This document shows positions 43,453 through 51,807 of a stretch of DNA of 64,000 nt, in pieces. A program made the translations under genes and the position numbers. Under the pieces are notes generated by a model. It made no database searches and was not told where the DNA came from. It saw nothing but the letters and a program-made list of their open reading frames with translations. The DNA lies in assembly GCF_000243335.1 (NCBI RefSeq), contig NZ_JH597773.1, forward strand, positions 3,866,115-3,930,114, given 5' to 3'. Origin of the DNA: Leptonema illini DSM 21528 (GTDB lineage: Bacteria > Spirochaetota > Leptospiria > Leptospirales > Leptonemataceae). Numbering within the stretch: the first letter of the stretch is position 1; each line of letters opens with the position of its first letter.

Positions 43453-44534
43453 GCCTTCCTCCGTTTGCCTTCGCTAAACTTCTTTAGATTCTGCCTGGCC
43501 TCGTCTGCGTGTTGAGGGCCGAGTTCGATGCCTATGAATTCTCTGTTGTGCTTCAACGCTGCGATGCCTGTCATGCCGGCACCCGCGAAAGGATCGAGGA
43601 CCGTGGCGGGTTTCACAAGACCACTGCACGAACAGGAGCGCTTCCAGTGGTACTCATAGATCCGAGATGCAGAGTCGAGTATTCTGCGCTTCACGTCGGA
43701 GGGGTTCGGGGCTGAAGCATCTTCGTAGTCCTTTCTGCCTTTGCCGTTGTACTGACCGCGTGCATCGCTGCCCATCGCTCGAACCTTGTCGGTCACCTGC
43801 CTGCCGACAACCGTTCGATGCTCGACGAGCGGCGCATGACATTGCTCACAGACGCCCACGCTCGGCGTGCCGCCAATGATCAGGGGTTCGACGAGCTCCG
43901 GCGGGTACGTAGCTGTGTGTGCTCCGTCATAAGACCCGGGCCGAACGATCCAGACAGAATCCCATCCGTGAGTTCCGTGATTCTTAACATGGCGCTTATT
44001 CCAGTAGTATTGCTGGCTCTTCGAGAAAAAGAGAAAAGCTTCATGCCTCGTGTTCGGCCGATCGTTAGCCGATTCCGGAAAACCTCCACCTTTATACCAG
44101 ATGCAATATTGTCGCCAGATCCAACCGTCTGCCTGTAAAGCAAGGGCCAACCGGCTGGGGACTCCGATCAGATTCTTAGACGCAAGGCCGTCAATCCGAC
44201 AACTTCCTTTGCGCCGCTCGCCTGCTCGTCGCCAGTTTCGTTCTGCACGGCCGCATGTCCTCGCCCCGCCGGGGCCGGTGAACTTGTCGCCGATGTTGAT
44301 CCAGAGAGTGCCGGTCTTGTGCAGCACGTCTCTTACTCCTCTGAACACCTGAACCAGTGAGTCGATATACTCATCAATGGTCTGATCCTTACCGATCTCG
44401 CCGGGGCCAGAATCGTAGTCGCGCTGGAGGAAATAAGGGACGCTCGTTATACAGGTCTGCACGCTCTCACGTGTGATGTGCTGCGTGTATGTTCTGGCAT
44501 CTCCGGTGAGAATAAGAGGTGACATCGTTCCCAT
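43449..44534 (-). CDS. Phage N4-cytosine/N6-adenine DNA methyltransferase with variant motif IV
   Basis: 361 residues from the ATG at 44534, six bases after GAGG. The catalytic motif IV is at about 31-34 and SAM motif I near the C-terminus (Val-Leu-Asp-Pro-Phe-Ala-Gly-Ala-Gly-Met-Thr), the beta-class order. Motif IV reads Thr-Ser-Val-Pro-Tyr, where Ser-Pro-Pro-Tyr is expected. A Cys-x-x-Cys and a Cys-x-Cys in the second half may bind zinc. It probably protects phage DNA, if the variant motif is active. Confidence 0.85.
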   Translation of the reverse strand: MGTMSPLILTGDARTYTQHITRESVQTCITSVPYFLQRDYDSGPGEIGKDQTIDEYIDSLVQVFRGVRDVLHKTGTLWINIGDKFTGPGGARTCGRAERNWRRAGERRKGSCRIDGLASKNLIGVPSRLALALQADGWIWRQYCIWYKGGGFPESANDRPNTRHEAFLFFSKSQQYYWNKRHVKNHGTHGWDSVWIVRPGSYDGAHTATYPPELVEPLIIGGTPSVGVCEQCHAPLVEHRTVVGRQVTDKVRAMGSDARGQYNGKGRKDYEDASAPNPSDVKRRILDSASRIYEYHWKRSCSCSGLVKPATVLDPFAGAGMTGIAALKHNREFIGIELGPQHADEARQNLKKFSEGKRRKA

Positions 44535-44535
44535 C

Positions 44536-44976
44536 TCACACCTCAATCTGATTGCGGCTGCACATGCTTTTCAATGCCTCGATAACTGCCTGCGCTTCCC
44601 GCCGATTCAGCTTCGATCCTTCTTTGCCGAACATGCGTCTGGAGAGCGAATCCAGAGAGAGTTTCGGATAGATACCGTTGACCCTCTCGATTAAGATCGC
44701 CAACTTCTCATCCTGCTCCTCTGTGCGGCGCCATGCGTCGATTCGGGCGACGCCCGTGCTCTTATCTTTCAGGAGCTGATTTCTCTTCGCCTTCTGGAGC
44801 AGATCATTCAGGCGGCGAATGACTTCCTTTCCTTCGGCCTCCGTCAGATCGCTGATCGAGCTTTTCCCCGTGGCTGACATCACGAGGGTGTAAAGCTGAT
44901 CATCGGTCATGCGCAGGCCGCCTTTTGCGATTCCCCAGATGCGCTTTATCGCACCCTTCGTGATATCGTTCTTCAC
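44536..44976 (-). CDS. gemA: GemA / Mu gp16-like regulatory protein
   Basis: 146 residues from a GTG at 44976 with AGGAG upstream. The opening (Ile-Lys-Arg-Ile-Trp-Gly-Ile-Ala-Lys, then Thr-Asp-Asp-Gln-Leu-Tyr-Thr-Leu-Val, then Thr-Gly-Lys-Ser-Ser-Ile-Ser-Asp-Leu-Thr) is the DUF1018/GemA signature. In Mu, GemA alters host supercoiling and gene expression. Its position downstream of Gam matches other Mu-like phages. Confidence 0.85.
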   Translation of the reverse strand: MKNDITKGAIKRIWGIAKGGLRMTDDQLYTLVMSATGKSSISDLTEAEGKEVIRRLNDLLQKAKRNQLLKDKSTGVARIDAWRRTEEQDEKLAILIERVNGIYPKLSLDSLSRRMFGKEGSKLNRREAQAVIEALKSMCSRNQIEV

Positions 44977-44988
44977 TGTTGTATCTCC

Positions 44989-45225
44989 TCAGATCTCAAG
45001 CGTGCCGGCGATGCGCCAGCCCTTCTGTTTTGCATAGGATCGCAGGTCGGACTCTGCTTCCTCGGGATTAGTTCGAACCGGCAGGAGGGAAGGAGCGATT
45101 CGCTTTTTCATGCGATCACCTTCGCGCATCCTTACGGAGAAGTAGGCGGGCTCCCTTCCGGGAGCCCGAGTTACAGCGTAGAAAACGTCCAGCGATGCCG
45201 GGTCGTTATACAGGGTGACCACCAT
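44989..45225 (-). CDS. Small phage protein of unknown function
   Basis: 78 residues. The ATG overlaps the Gam stop codon (TGATG). Mixed strands and helices, basic in the middle, no motif. Its place between gam and gemA fits a non-essential early gene. Confidence 0.6.
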   Translation of the reverse strand: MVVTLYNDPASLDVFYAVTRAPGREPAYFSVRMREGDRMKKRIAPSLLPVRTNPEEAESDLRSYAKQKGWRIAGTLEI

Positions 45226-45788
45226 CAGGCGACCTCCATCTCCGTGTCGATGGTGTTAGGCTTCACGTAGAAGCGTTCGATGCCGCTTTCGATTTCAATA
45301 CCGAAGTCTGCAGCCGATTCGGGATCAGCCAGCACGCCTTCTTTATCGAGTTCGAGTTTGAGGCGGAGGAATACCTTGCGCAGCTTCGAGCGTAATCGGT
45401 CGGTTGCACCCACGAGGTCCGCCGTTTCGAGAATGGACTGGATGAGACGATCAGTCGAACGAGTCGCAACGGCCGCTGTTTTTGCTCGATAGGCGATCGA
45501 CCCTGTGGGCAGATCCACGCTCTTCTTGTCAGGCGCGATGAGCTGCGATCGGTTTGCATCGGCGAATACCTTCACACCTTTTGCAAGGGCTTGAATACGC
45601 TGATCGACAGGGGCAACTTCAGAGGCCAGTTGCTCTTGAAGCTCCTGGATTCTCCCGTTGTAGATGTTCTCGATATCGTTCTTGCGGCGCTGGAGATCAC
45701 CGATCTCCTTGATCGCTTTTTCGAGTTCGAGCTTGTCATGGATTGCCGCGGGTTCAATGCCGGGCGCTTTTGCTTTGGTTTTAGCCAT
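45225..45788 (-). CDS. gam: Mu Gam-like DNA-end-binding protein
   Basis: 187 residues. The long coiled helix at about 20-75, followed by Val-Asp-Leu-Pro-Thr-Gly-Ser-Ile-Ala-Tyr-Arg-Ala-Lys, is diagnostic of the Mu Gam family, a bacterial Ku relative that coats double-strand ends and blocks RecBCD-type nucleases. Starts at an ATG after GAGGTTACACG. Confidence 0.9.
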   Translation of the reverse strand: MAKTKAKAPGIEPAAIHDKLELEKAIKEIGDLQRRKNDIENIYNGRIQELQEQLASEVAPVDQRIQALAKGVKVFADANRSQLIAPDKKSVDLPTGSIAYRAKTAAVATRSTDRLIQSILETADLVGATDRLRSKLRKVFLRLKLELDKEGVLADPESAADFGIEIESGIERFYVKPNTIDTEMEVA

Positions 45789-45813
45789 CGTGTAACCTCT
45801 GAGTTTGTTTTCT

Positions 45814-45936
45814 TTATTGCATCACTACTGAACGCCGGTCGCTTTTTACGATCCGGCTTTCGTCCTTTTTGCGGCGCTTGCCCGCCGCCTTCTTCGTGAC
45901 CTTCTTCGCCGTTTTCTTTTTTGCTTGATTTTTCAT
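45814..45936 (-). CDS. 40-residue very basic phage protein
   Basis: ATG at 45936, stop TAA at 45814, with GGAG seven bases before the start. More than a third of the residues are Lys or Arg. The first 25 are Lys/Ala-rich like histone-H1 tails, and the C-terminus is Asp-Arg-Arg-Ser-Val-Val-Met-Gln. It lies between muB and gam in the operon. Probably a DNA-binding peptide (inference from charge). Confidence 0.6.
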   Translation of the reverse strand: MKNQAKKKTAKKVTKKAAGKRRKKDESRIVKSDRRSVVMQ

Positions 45937-45987
45937 GAGATGCTCCGCTCTATGGGATAACCCTGGCCGCCCATAAAGCGGCTTTTT

Positions 45988-46977
45988 TTATCCGACCGCT
46001 TCGATCTCTTTCTCCTGACCTGCTCCGACGATGCTTGCGACTGCATTCTCCAGTTGCTGGCCGATTGCCGAATCCTGTAGCTTGCCGCTGAGCATCTCGC
46101 TGATCCGCTGCCGACTGGCGCTCTTCACGCCTTTTTCTTTTGCCAGATCGGTCAGTTGCTGTAGTGTATAACCACTCTGCTTGACCATCCACTTCAAGGA
46201 GAGGAGCGGCAGGATTTGCAGGTGATCCTTTCGCACGGTGATCGGCTGATGATCGGGCCAATCGACGAATTCCTCCGTCTGGCGCAGAGCCATTGAAACG
46301 TATTTCACGCCGAGCGGGGTCTTATGCCTGACGACGGCCGGAAAGCGTTCCTTTGTCTTAATATCCTGAAATTTCAGATTCCACTTTTGCTCTGCGAACA
46401 GAATGATTTCCTCTGACGTCAGCAGCTCCAGCTTGACTCGATTGATTCGATAGCCGAGCTCCGGGAGCGAGAACAGGCGATCCCATGTGTTGTGCAGCTT
46501 TCCGAAGTAGAGAATCGAGAACAGATTGTCCTGATGCTCTCCGCGTCGATCTCGCCCGTCGATTTCATGGAGCTTCTTGAGATCTCGGAAAGTCTGCAGA
46601 CTGAGATCCTGTGCCTCATCGATGGCAAGGATTACCCTCCTGTTGTTATGAGTGGCGTTATACCGCAGCGCTCGGGCGAGCACTTCGTAGCGTGATTCGA
46701 TATCGCCGGGAATGTGAAGCTCCGGATCAATCGCTCGAACGAGCAGCTTGCTGAGCGCCGAGATGCGCGACGGTCCCTGTCCTTTGAACGCCTTTACCTT
46801 CACAACCGAAAACTTGTGCGGATATTGCTGCCAGTAGTCGACCATGTGGTTATACAGGGTCGTCTTTCCGCTGCCCACCTCAGCCATTACAGCGAGCATT
46901 CCGTTCGTCTGCAATGCTCTCGTGCATGCAGCTTTCACTGCGCGCACGTTTCTCGTTTCAACGAGCTTCGTTGTCAT
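45988..46977 (-). CDS. MuB-like transposition target-selection ATPase
   Basis: 329 residues. Walker A at about 33-40 (Glu-Val-Gly-Ser-Gly-Lys-Thr-Thr) and Walker B at 115-124 (Val-Ile-Leu-Ala-Ile-Asp-Glu-Ala-Gln-Asp) belong to an AAA+ ATPase of the MuB/TniB group. The C-terminal region has a second HTH-like helix set (Leu-Gln-Gln-Leu-Thr-Asp-Leu-Ala-Lys). MuB picks target DNA and activates the transposase. It overlaps the transposase gene by 20 bases. Confidence 0.9.
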   Translation of the reverse strand: MTTKLVETRNVRAVKAACTRALQTNGMLAVMAEVGSGKTTLYNHMVDYWQQYPHKFSVVKVKAFKGQGPSRISALSKLLVRAIDPELHIPGDIESRYEVLARALRYNATHNNRRVILAIDEAQDLSLQTFRDLKKLHEIDGRDRRGEHQDNLFSILYFGKLHNTWDRLFSLPELGYRINRVKLELLTSEEIILFAEQKWNLKFQDIKTKERFPAVVRHKTPLGVKYVSMALRQTEEFVDWPDHQPITVRKDHLQILPLLSLKWMVKQSGYTLQQLTDLAKEKGVKSASRQRISEMLSGKLQDSAIGQQLENAVASIVGAGQEKEIEAVG

Positions 46978-48721
46978 ACGTGTTCTCCTTCTCGGATTTC
47001 GATCTATTCAGGATATTGGCGAACTCGATGACGAGTGCCGCCGGAATATAGCCGTTCGTCTTCATGGATAACTCGAAACCCTTTTGCATGATGTCGTGCA
47101 GATCCTCGTCGATCTGATCATCCATCAGCCCTGTTTGCATCATGATCCAGCGACGGGCATGCTCGACGCTGCCGAACTGATCCGGCGCGACGGCGCTGTG
47201 GGTGCTGACCGGCGCTGCTCGGTTCGGCATGTGCCGCAGGTTCGTATCTTCGTGATCCGGTAAGAGGTCTTCGAACTGTAGAACGCTGCGGATCTGCGAA
47301 GCGACGAGTCGTGCCTCATCTTTGATGCGTGCCGCTTCTGATTTCGGGAAGGCCTTGATGTCGTCGAACCCGTGTCCTTTTGCGCCGTGCTCGCACTGGA
47401 AGACGATGCCATCAGAAGTCTCTGCGAACCACCGTCGCTCCCCTGTGCGATTTAATGGTCGATACAGCTGAACACGAGTTTTCTGATAACGCTCTTCATG
47501 CGTGACGAACCATTTCTCGCCGTCGATGCTTACGCAGCCATATCCGTCGATGACTCGCTCGATATGAGATACGTACGCCTCCTGAATATTCTCGGGCGTG
47601 ACCCGGAATATCGGCCGCTCTACAGCGCCCGCCCGCCACTTCTGATAGAAGCTGCGTTTTCGGTTTGTGTCAGAAGACCATGACTGGTAGAAGTAGTTCA
47701 CTTCGTCCAGAGTCGTGAACCGACTCTTCAGCATGAATACCTCAAACGATCTCTTGAATGCACCGATGCGGCTTTCTACCAGCCCTTTCGCCGATGGGTT
47801 ACCTGGCAGATGCGTCTCGATTTTGATTCCGAGATGCCGGCACAGCAGCTTTATCTTTGCTGACTTGCCGATGCCGGAGCCCTTATCGCAGTACAGAATG
47901 GTCGGCGCTCCCTCCAGCGGGCAATCGTCGAGCGGATTCGGGAGGCCATCGATCGGCGACGACGACGGTGATTTTGGGAGGAAGGCCCATGTCAGGAAGG
48001 TTATCCAGTCATCGGAATTCTCTCCGCCGTTTCGTCGGCCGGTTCTGGCCTCGGGAGCGAACGCACGCACAAGGAAGGTCTTCGAGTGCATATCGACGAG
48101 ATAGTACACCCAGATCTTATAGAGTCCGTCCCGTTCAAGTAAGTCGTTAAGGTGTGTATCACCGTCCGGCGTCTGGAACTGCACAACCTTCTGGATCTGT
48201 CCATCAAGGCGCAGATAGTAGTGGTTCATGGGCGTCGCATCGACGACGAACACATGGCCAGGGTACTCAGCGGTCAGCGACATTGCCGCCGGCCGCGTTT
48301 GTGATATGCGCCGCGAAAGGCCACATTCGCGCAGTATGCGATCCATGCGGTCGCGAGAGTAGATTCCTTCCGGGATGACGCCCGCCTTCTCGGCAAGGCG
48401 TATTGCCTGTTCGGTGGATACCCAGTACGCTGCCTGTTCGCCGGGCATCGTTTTCATGGCCCAAACAGCCTTGGCATGTTCTCGCTCCATAGCGCGCACG
48501 GCCTCGGCTTTGCGCTTCTTGCGTGTCTTCGGCCGTGCGCCGCTATCGGCTCGTTCGCCTACGCGCAATCTTTGCAGTCGCTTGTAGGCTGTGGTTTTGC
48601 TTATGCCCGCTGCCTGTGCGAATTCATCGACGATGCGGCCACGATCATTCCAGTCTGCGATCGACCATCGATGGAAGTACTGAGCGAGGATAGCTGCATG
48701 AATGACCGTGCCGCGCGCCAT
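46958..48721 (-). CDS. MuA-like DDE transposase
   Basis: 587 residues with an N-terminal HTH (about 25-52), a basic linker, then an RNase-H-like core. The catalytic residues are D161 (Val-Val-Asp-Ala-Thr), D279 (Tyr-Cys-Asp-Lys-Gly) and E316 (Gly-Leu-Val-Glu-Ser). The spacing of 36 between the last two is right for rve-type enzymes. A beta-barrel C-domain follows. The enzyme cuts the phage ends and joins them to target DNA for integration and replicative transposition. It looks complete. Confidence 0.93.
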   Translation of the reverse strand: MARGTVIHAAILAQYFHRWSIADWNDRGRIVDEFAQAAGISKTTAYKRLQRLRVGERADSGARPKTRKKRKAEAVRAMEREHAKAVWAMKTMPGEQAAYWVSTEQAIRLAEKAGVIPEGIYSRDRMDRILRECGLSRRISQTRPAAMSLTAEYPGHVFVVDATPMNHYYLRLDGQIQKVVQFQTPDGDTHLNDLLERDGLYKIWVYYLVDMHSKTFLVRAFAPEARTGRRNGGENSDDWITFLTWAFLPKSPSSSPIDGLPNPLDDCPLEGAPTILYCDKGSGIGKSAKIKLLCRHLGIKIETHLPGNPSAKGLVESRIGAFKRSFEVFMLKSRFTTLDEVNYFYQSWSSDTNRKRSFYQKWRAGAVERPIFRVTPENIQEAYVSHIERVIDGYGCVSIDGEKWFVTHEERYQKTRVQLYRPLNRTGERRWFAETSDGIVFQCEHGAKGHGFDDIKAFPKSEAARIKDEARLVASQIRSVLQFEDLLPDHEDTNLRHMPNRAAPVSTHSAVAPDQFGSVEHARRWIMMQTGLMDDQIDEDLHDIMQKGFELSMKTNGYIPAALVIEFANILNRSKSEKENTYDNEAR

Positions 48722-48722
48722 A

Positions 48723-49610
48723 TCAGTTCTCCTCCCCCGGTACCAGATCGGGATCGATCTTCGCTTTCGGGATATACATCACGGCAGCCCACTCGTCCCG
48801 GGCTTTATCCAGCGATGCTTCAATGGTGCTGATCGTGCGGCTGATATGGCCTGCCACTTCGGCATCCACCAGCTTATGAGGGATGGTGCTCAGACGTCCG
48901 AGCATATCCAGGGCGCCGAGGGTGACTTCATTCAGGAGAGCGATGATCTCTTTTTTCTCATGAATGAGCACGATCATTTTCGGATCGATGTCTTTCTTGC
49001 CCATTAGCTCGCGCACTGTATTGTTCAGGGCTTCGATTTCCTGGTCTTTGCCTTCGAGCTGCTGCGCCAGGCGAGTTCCCGTTTCTTTGGAAACGCGCAT
49101 CTGCTGATGCAACTTCTGGACCTTCTCGTTGACCTTCTGAACCTCCCCGGCTAATTCCTCTTTGAGCTGCTTAGCGAATACCGGGAGGGGGATCGACGAT
49201 CCGTCGGGCTGGATAACCTGTCCGGCCTCTATCTGCATCTCGCCAGATTGCAGCTGTTCCATTGCGTCCTTTGAGCGGGATATGGTTAACAGATGCGACA
49301 GGGGTTCTCGAAGCACATCTTCGGCGTTTGGCAGGGCCGCAAACTGATCGGCTGCTTCGAGCAGTCGGTATCCTGTGCGGGCCGACTGGCCGAAAACGTT
49401 AACCAGCCATGCGGTCATGCTATCGCACGAATCGAGCAGATAGAGCTTTTGATCCCGGATCATCTTCAGGCCGAGGGCCATCTGGGCCATGCCGGTTTTG
49501 ATCTGGGTCTTGGCGGATTCGAGCATCAGGCGATGCTCGGGCGAGAATGTGATCTCTGCGTTCGTCTCGGGATCAAAGATCACGAGCGGTTTTGGTTCTT
49601 TTCGAGCCAT
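48723..49610 (-). CDS. Phage early protein with long coiled coil
   Basis: 295 residues. A helical N-terminal half resembles DUF3102-like regulators found beside Mu-type transposases. A coiled coil spans about 150-205. The stop codon is one base before the transposase ATG, and a strong GGAG precedes its own ATG. Role unknown; linkage to MuA/MuB suggests transposition or early control. Confidence 0.65.
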   Translation of the reverse strand: MARKEPKPLVIFDPETNAEITFSPEHRLMLESAKTQIKTGMAQMALGLKMIRDQKLYLLDSCDSMTAWLVNVFGQSARTGYRLLEAADQFAALPNAEDVLREPLSHLLTISRSKDAMEQLQSGEMQIEAGQVIQPDGSSIPLPVFAKQLKEELAGEVQKVNEKVQKLHQQMRVSKETGTRLAQQLEGKDQEIEALNNTVRELMGKKDIDPKMIVLIHEKKEIIALLNEVTLGALDMLGRLSTIPHKLVDAEVAGHISRTISTIEASLDKARDEWAAVMYIPKAKIDPDLVPGEEN

Positions 49611-49864
49611 TGATGTTTCTCCAATTCGGTTTTATGAAACCACCGCGCACCGTAGAGCTGGGTAACCAGGTCGGTGCGCAGTCTGTATGCCGTGTAATGC
49701 TTCTCGATCAGTTCGGCCTCAAGCATGTCCGCTATCACGCGTTGTATCTTGCGCTTCGGTTCACCGAAGGCCAGAGCCAGCTCTTCCGCTTTGAAAGCAT
49801 GCGGGTGATGAGCTATGATCGCGCGAGTTATGCGCAATGATAGGGATGCCCGAGACCGTTCCAT
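49580..49864 (-). CDS. Small winged-helix-like phage protein
   Basis: 94 residues. Helices at 8-45 with Lys-Ala-Glu-Glu-Leu-Ala-Leu-Ala-Phe-Gly-Glu-Pro-Lys-Arg-Lys-Ile-Gln-Arg-Val-Ile look like an HTH, followed by a wing (Leu-Ile-Glu-Lys-His-Tyr-Thr-Ala-Tyr). Probably a small DNA-binding regulator. It overlaps the next gene by 31 bases. Confidence 0.6.
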   Translation of the reverse strand: MERSRASLSLRITRAIIAHHPHAFKAEELALAFGEPKRKIQRVIADMLEAELIEKHYTAYRLRTDLVTQLYGARWFHKTELEKHQWLEKNQNRS

Positions 49865-49865
49865 A

Positions 49866-50288
49866 TTACGAGACCGCCCAGATCAAGAGTGCGAGCACGG
49901 CCATCGTGCCGCCGGTGACGATCGTGATACGCACGTTGGCGTTCTCGTTCCAGAGACGCTTGAGTGCCGGCCATACCGTTTCACGCCAGGTTTCGGCAAC
50001 ACCCGGTCCTATGCTTTCTGCATACGAAAGAGTGTCCGCTGTGGGCGGTACGAGAAACCCGTCGTCCTGTGCAGCCGATGCGGCCGCAGCCACTTCCCGG
50101 TCAGAGATCTGTGTCTTGACACCTGTCGTAGCGCCGAGAGATTCTACCGGTGACGCCGGTCGCCGTCTTGCCGCGGTCGTATCGTCGTGTAACCTTCCAC
50201 CTGCACCGGTTGCAGCCGGTGTGGGTGCTTTTTTCTTCGAGGCAGCCGTCGCTGTCTTCTTTGCAGCCTTTTTTGATGTTGTTGGCAT
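49866..50288 (-). CDS. Lys/Ala-rich protein with C-terminal membrane helix
   Basis: 140 residues. Residues 1-28 are Lys/Ala/Thr-rich like histone-H1 tails; the middle is disordered and Pro/Ala rich. The last 22 residues are hydrophobic (Ile-Thr-Ile-Val-Thr-Gly-Gly-Thr-Met-Ala-Val-Leu) and would anchor it in the inner membrane. A tail-anchored DNA-binding protein is a possible reading. No family recognised. Confidence 0.6.
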   Translation of the reverse strand: MPTTSKKAAKKTATAASKKKAPTPAATGAGGRLHDDTTAARRRPASPVESLGATTGVKTQISDREVAAAASAAQDDGFLVPPTADTLSYAESIGPGVAETWRETVWPALKRLWNENANVRITIVTGGTMAVLALLIWAVS

Positions 50289-50304
50289 CCGTGTTCTCCT
50301 TTAC

Positions 50305-50754
50305 TCAGATCACGAGGTTATCTTCTACGATCTGCATGCATTCTCTCGCCGTGTTGCGAGTGATCCGCTTCATGGCCTGCTCGCGAACCTCAATGGATCG
50401 CTCAGCGCCAATCTTCCCGCGCAAACGCGCTACGGATTTCCGGGCAAACTCCGCTCTATCGAGTGCGTTCTCGACTGCGCGGACGAGCTGCTGGTATGTG
50501 GGTTCGTCTACCAGCGCCGTCGAGGCTGAGGCGAGTTCGTTATAGTCCAGATGGATATCGTTGTTTTCCATCTTCTCGAACATCGATACGAAGGCGAAAT
50601 GGAAGAACATGTCGCGATCTGCTTCGCGCATGCCTCTTGTGATCTCGATCATCGTATCAACGTATAGATGAGCCGCCGACGTGGATTGCTCCATTGCGCC
50701 GTCGTATGTTATCGGTATCAGGGTTATCCCTGCGTCTTCAGGAAGTCCTTTCAT
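50305..50754 (-). CDS. Phage early protein of unknown function
   Basis: 149 residues from the ATG at 50754, which has GGAGATCACGA upstream; the longer frame crosses the tRNA-like element and is not used. All-helical and acidic, with an Arg/Lys-rich C-terminal third. No motif recognised. Confidence 0.6.
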   Translation of the reverse strand: MKGLPEDAGITLIPITYDGAMEQSTSAAHLYVDTMIEITRGMREADRDMFFHFAFVSMFEKMENNDIHLDYNELASASTALVDEPTYQQLVRAVENALDRAEFARKSVARLRGKIGAERSIEVREQAMKRITRNTARECMQIVEDNLVI

Positions 50755-50781
50755 TCGTGATCTCCGTTTTTGTTTTCTTCT

Positions 50782-50857
50782 GTGAGGATGGAGGAGTCGA
50801 ACCTCCAGATTGCGTGCGGTCTTTCTCCGCAGCCCATGGCGACGAGCGCAACCCTCA
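50782..50857 (-). other. tRNA-like element (degenerate) in the early operon
   Basis: Read on the minus strand, 76 bases fold as a cloverleaf. The acceptor is TGAGGGT with ATCCTCA (one G-T pair). The T arm is GGAGG-TTCGACT-CCTCC with a perfect T loop. The anticodon-like arm is TGCGG-AGAAAGA-CCGCA, and a weak 4-bp D-like arm is GCTC/GGGC. It lacks U33, the D-loop GG and an encoded CCA, so decoding is doubtful. It occupies the only non-coding gap (122 bases) in this part of the operon. Confidence 0.45.
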
Positions 50858-50876
50858 CCACGATTCCTCGTATGGC

Positions 50877-51101
50877 TCATTCGCCTTTCTCAACCATGAT
50901 GACGTTGTTTGCCGCATCGAAACTGAATCCCTCCGGCAGGTCCGGGTAGATCGTCTGGAGGCGGTTAAAAAAATCCTTGTGTGCCTTCTCGTATGCATCT
51001 GCACAGAAAATAAACGCCGCATAGTGCTCTCGCATTCTCTGGATGAGAGGCCGCAGATCTTCTGCGACTTCATCGCTGATTTTGCAGTATTCTGTTAGCA
51101 T
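50877..51101 (-). CDS. Small phage early protein
   Basis: 74 residues, helical and acidic, with a final Val-Ile-Met-Val-Glu-Lys strand. Start overlaps the stop codon of the preceding gene. No motif recognised. Confidence 0.6.
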   Translation of the reverse strand: MLTEYCKISDEVAEDLRPLIQRMREHYAAFIFCADAYEKAHKDFFNRLQTIYPDLPEGFSFDAANNVIMVEKGE

Positions 51102-51520
51102 GCCGATCGCTCCTTTTCTCGTTGTTCGATCTTTACCAGGATCTCAGCATCTTTCTGGAGGGCCTCGAAGGGGTTCGGGCCATCCTCACGGCAAAGAGAG
51201 ATCATAGATACACAGTCCCTCTCATTGCGAATGCAGCCGGGCTGATACAGGCTGACGTCGTTTCTATGCTCTCTTAACCAGCGCACTACATTGGTTAACG
51301 GTAGCTCCATCACCTCGGCAAGATATGGCGATTCATTAAATGCGGTTCGAACTCTTACAAGCTCCTGCGCCCATATTGGATGAATGTTCAGACCGTCGCT
51401 GAGGTATTTCCACCAGCTTCTGTGACGTCGATAGAGGTGCATCTTGCGAGATTTTGCAAATTGGAGCACATCGGCTAAGGCGATAAGTTGCTCGGCAGAT
51501 GCATAGATGCGGGGCCTCAT
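51095..51520 (-). CDS. Phage early protein of unknown function
   Basis: 141 residues. The ATG at 51520 overlaps the stop codon of the Ner-like gene (ATGA), which decides the start. The N-terminal half is basic and Trp/Arg-rich (His-Arg-Ser-Trp-Trp-Lys-Tyr), the C-terminal half is acidic with a Cys pair. No family recognised. Confidence 0.6.
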   Translation of the reverse strand: MRPRIYASAEQLIALADVLQFAKSRKMHLYRRHRSWWKYLSDGLNIHPIWAQELVRVRTAFNESPYLAEVMELPLTNVVRWLREHRNDVSLYQPGCIRNERDCVSMISLCREDGPNPFEALQKDAEILVKIEQREKERSAC

Positions 51521-51807
51521 GATGCACGACCTTCTTTCGGCCATCGCTGCAACATTGGCCAGAGGGTTAGCACTTCGCGGTTGGACAGGCCTAACCTGTT
51601 TTGAATTGTTGCTACATGCCTGACGATGAAGAGGCGGCCATGAATCATGTCGCTCATCTGGGTGTAAGGGATACTGAGCGCCCGAGATGCGGCGGTGATC
51701 GTGCCGAATTCTCGAATGATTCGTCGTCGCAAATCGGCAAGGCCGTTGATACCGTCAGTCGGTTGCGCCTTGAGGCTATTGCTAACTCTATCCTGGACAG
51801 ATTGCAT
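51517..51807 (-). CDS. Ner/Cro-like DNA-binding regulator, first early gene
   Basis: 96 residues. The helix-turn-helix is at about 35-58 (Ile-Thr-Ala-Ala-Ser-Arg-Ala-Leu-Ser-Ile-Pro-Tyr-Thr-Gln-Met-Ser-Asp-Met-Ile). It is the first gene of the leftward early operon, with AAGGAGATTACA before the ATG. In Mu, ner at this position shuts down early and repressor transcription. The same role here is inferred. Confidence 0.7.
   Translation of the reverse strand: MQSVQDRVSNSLKAQPTDGINGLADLRRRIIREFGTITAASRALSIPYTQMSDMIHGRLFIVRHVATIQNRLGLSNREVLTLWPMLQRWPKEGRAS

Noticed and set aside
45966-45992. GCCGC/GCGGC hairpin with a T-run after muB as an operon terminator
   Set aside because: The T-run is on the plus strand while the operon runs on the minus strand, and downstream genes clearly belong to the same operon.
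50755-50880. N-terminal extension of the 50305 gene
   Set aside because: The extra residues are Arg/His-rich and are translated from the tRNA-like element; a good ribosome site precedes ATG 50754.
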